Positions 63,869-64,000 of a stretch of 64,000 nucleotides of DNA are shown here, one piece after another (the first letter of the stretch is position 1; each line of letters begins with the position of its first letter). Source of the DNA: Bacteroidota bacterium (GTDB lineage Bacteria; Bacteroidota; Bacteroidia; Chitinophagales; Chitinophagaceae). Made by a program: the position numbers and the translations under genes. Under the pieces are notes generated by a model, which saw nothing but the letters and a program-made list of their open reading frames with translations, made no database searches and had not been told where the DNA came from. Location of the stretch: assembly GCA_947452905.1 (NCBI GenBank), contig CANGEP010000005.1:62001-126000 (forward strand). Direction: 5' to 3'.

Positions 63869-64000
63869 GTATAGCAACTTTTTTACAAACAGATACAAAC
63901 ACAATAAATGTGTAATACTGTTTAGTATGTTTTTTGAAACACTGCCACTTTACGAAGGAAGGTAAAAGGTAAAGTAAAGTTGCTAAGTAGATAAGTGGCG
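63869..64000. other. Region upstream of rng, no gene recognised
   Basis: 132 bases up to the window edge, expected to hold the rng leader and promoter on the minus strand. ACTTTAC (63947-63953) can pair with GTAAAGT (63969-63975), and GCCACTT (63944-63950) with AAGTGGC (63993-63999). No consensus TAnnTTTG box and no convincing coding sequence are seen. Confidence 0.5.

Noticed and set aside
63944..63999. Inverted repeat GCCACTT / AAGTGGC at the window end as a tRNA or structured RNA
   Set aside because: No tRNA arm consensus (no TTCRA loop or anticodon arm) and a 42-base loop; left as an unassigned leader.

Overview
This window is a gene-dense, AT-rich chromosomal segment from a member of the Bacteroidota, most likely a Chitinophagaceae-like lineage (phylum confident, family tentative). 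The phylum call rests on four things: a TonB-dependent receptor with an N-terminal carboxypeptidase-regulatory-like domain, the gliding lipoprotein GldH, DUF4834 and RicT-like proteins of Bacteroidota type, and promoters of the form TTG-N18..24-TAnnTTTG with no clear Shine-Dalgarno sequences. I see no rRNA or tRNA gene, insertion sequence, prophage, CRISPR array or conjugation gene. No gene-free stretch exceeds 300 bases. Most of the window is core chromosome.

Layout. 1-4.3 kb: truncated polyphosphate kinase (minus), then a LpxH-like phosphoesterase, a glycosyltransferase and a small beta-flower protein. 4.4-10.3 kb: the most accessory-looking block, an apparent operon of TonB-dependent receptor, beta-helix lipoprotein, PepSY-type membrane protein and secreted metallophosphatase; its promoter lacks a -33 box and carries direct repeats in 11-bp phase instead. 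10.3-11.6 kb: arsenate reductase and arsenite methyltransferase. 11.7-15.4 kb: alanine dehydrogenase facing an Lrp-type regulator across a long inverted repeat, then PaiB-like, VOC, HAD and DUF4834 genes. 15.4-21.6 kb: rimP-nusA-infB followed by a SurA-like chaperone, with several hairpins in leaders and intergenic gaps. 21.7-26.7 kb: PurF-like protein, then a minus-strand kdsD-manC-KAS III operon. 26.8-38.8 kb: recQ, a DUF3089 lipoprotein, chromate transporter, an RND efflux pair, and GH130 and NagX-like genes. 38.9-46.8 kb: typA, obg, a TetR regulator, a PfkB kinase, asd and ligA. 46.8-53.1 kb: a Nudix-type regulator, yicC, gldH, a two-component system, an arginase-fold protein and a PBP4-type carboxypeptidase. 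53.1-63.9 kb: mutL, a pepF-like peptidase, ricT-like, holB, glutathione peroxidase, comF, radA and RNase G.

The most notable signal is the leader of asd (43510-43704). It holds a consensus promoter, a 14-codon leader peptide with five lysines, a pre-emptor hairpin, an antiterminator and an intrinsic terminator, with mutually exclusive pairings. This is the architecture of ribosome-mediated transcription attenuation, placed before the gene that makes the common precursor of lysine, threonine and methionine. A second leader, before rimP-nusA-infB, also places a terminator-like hairpin between a promoter and the first start codon, which suggests feedback on transcription factor NusA.
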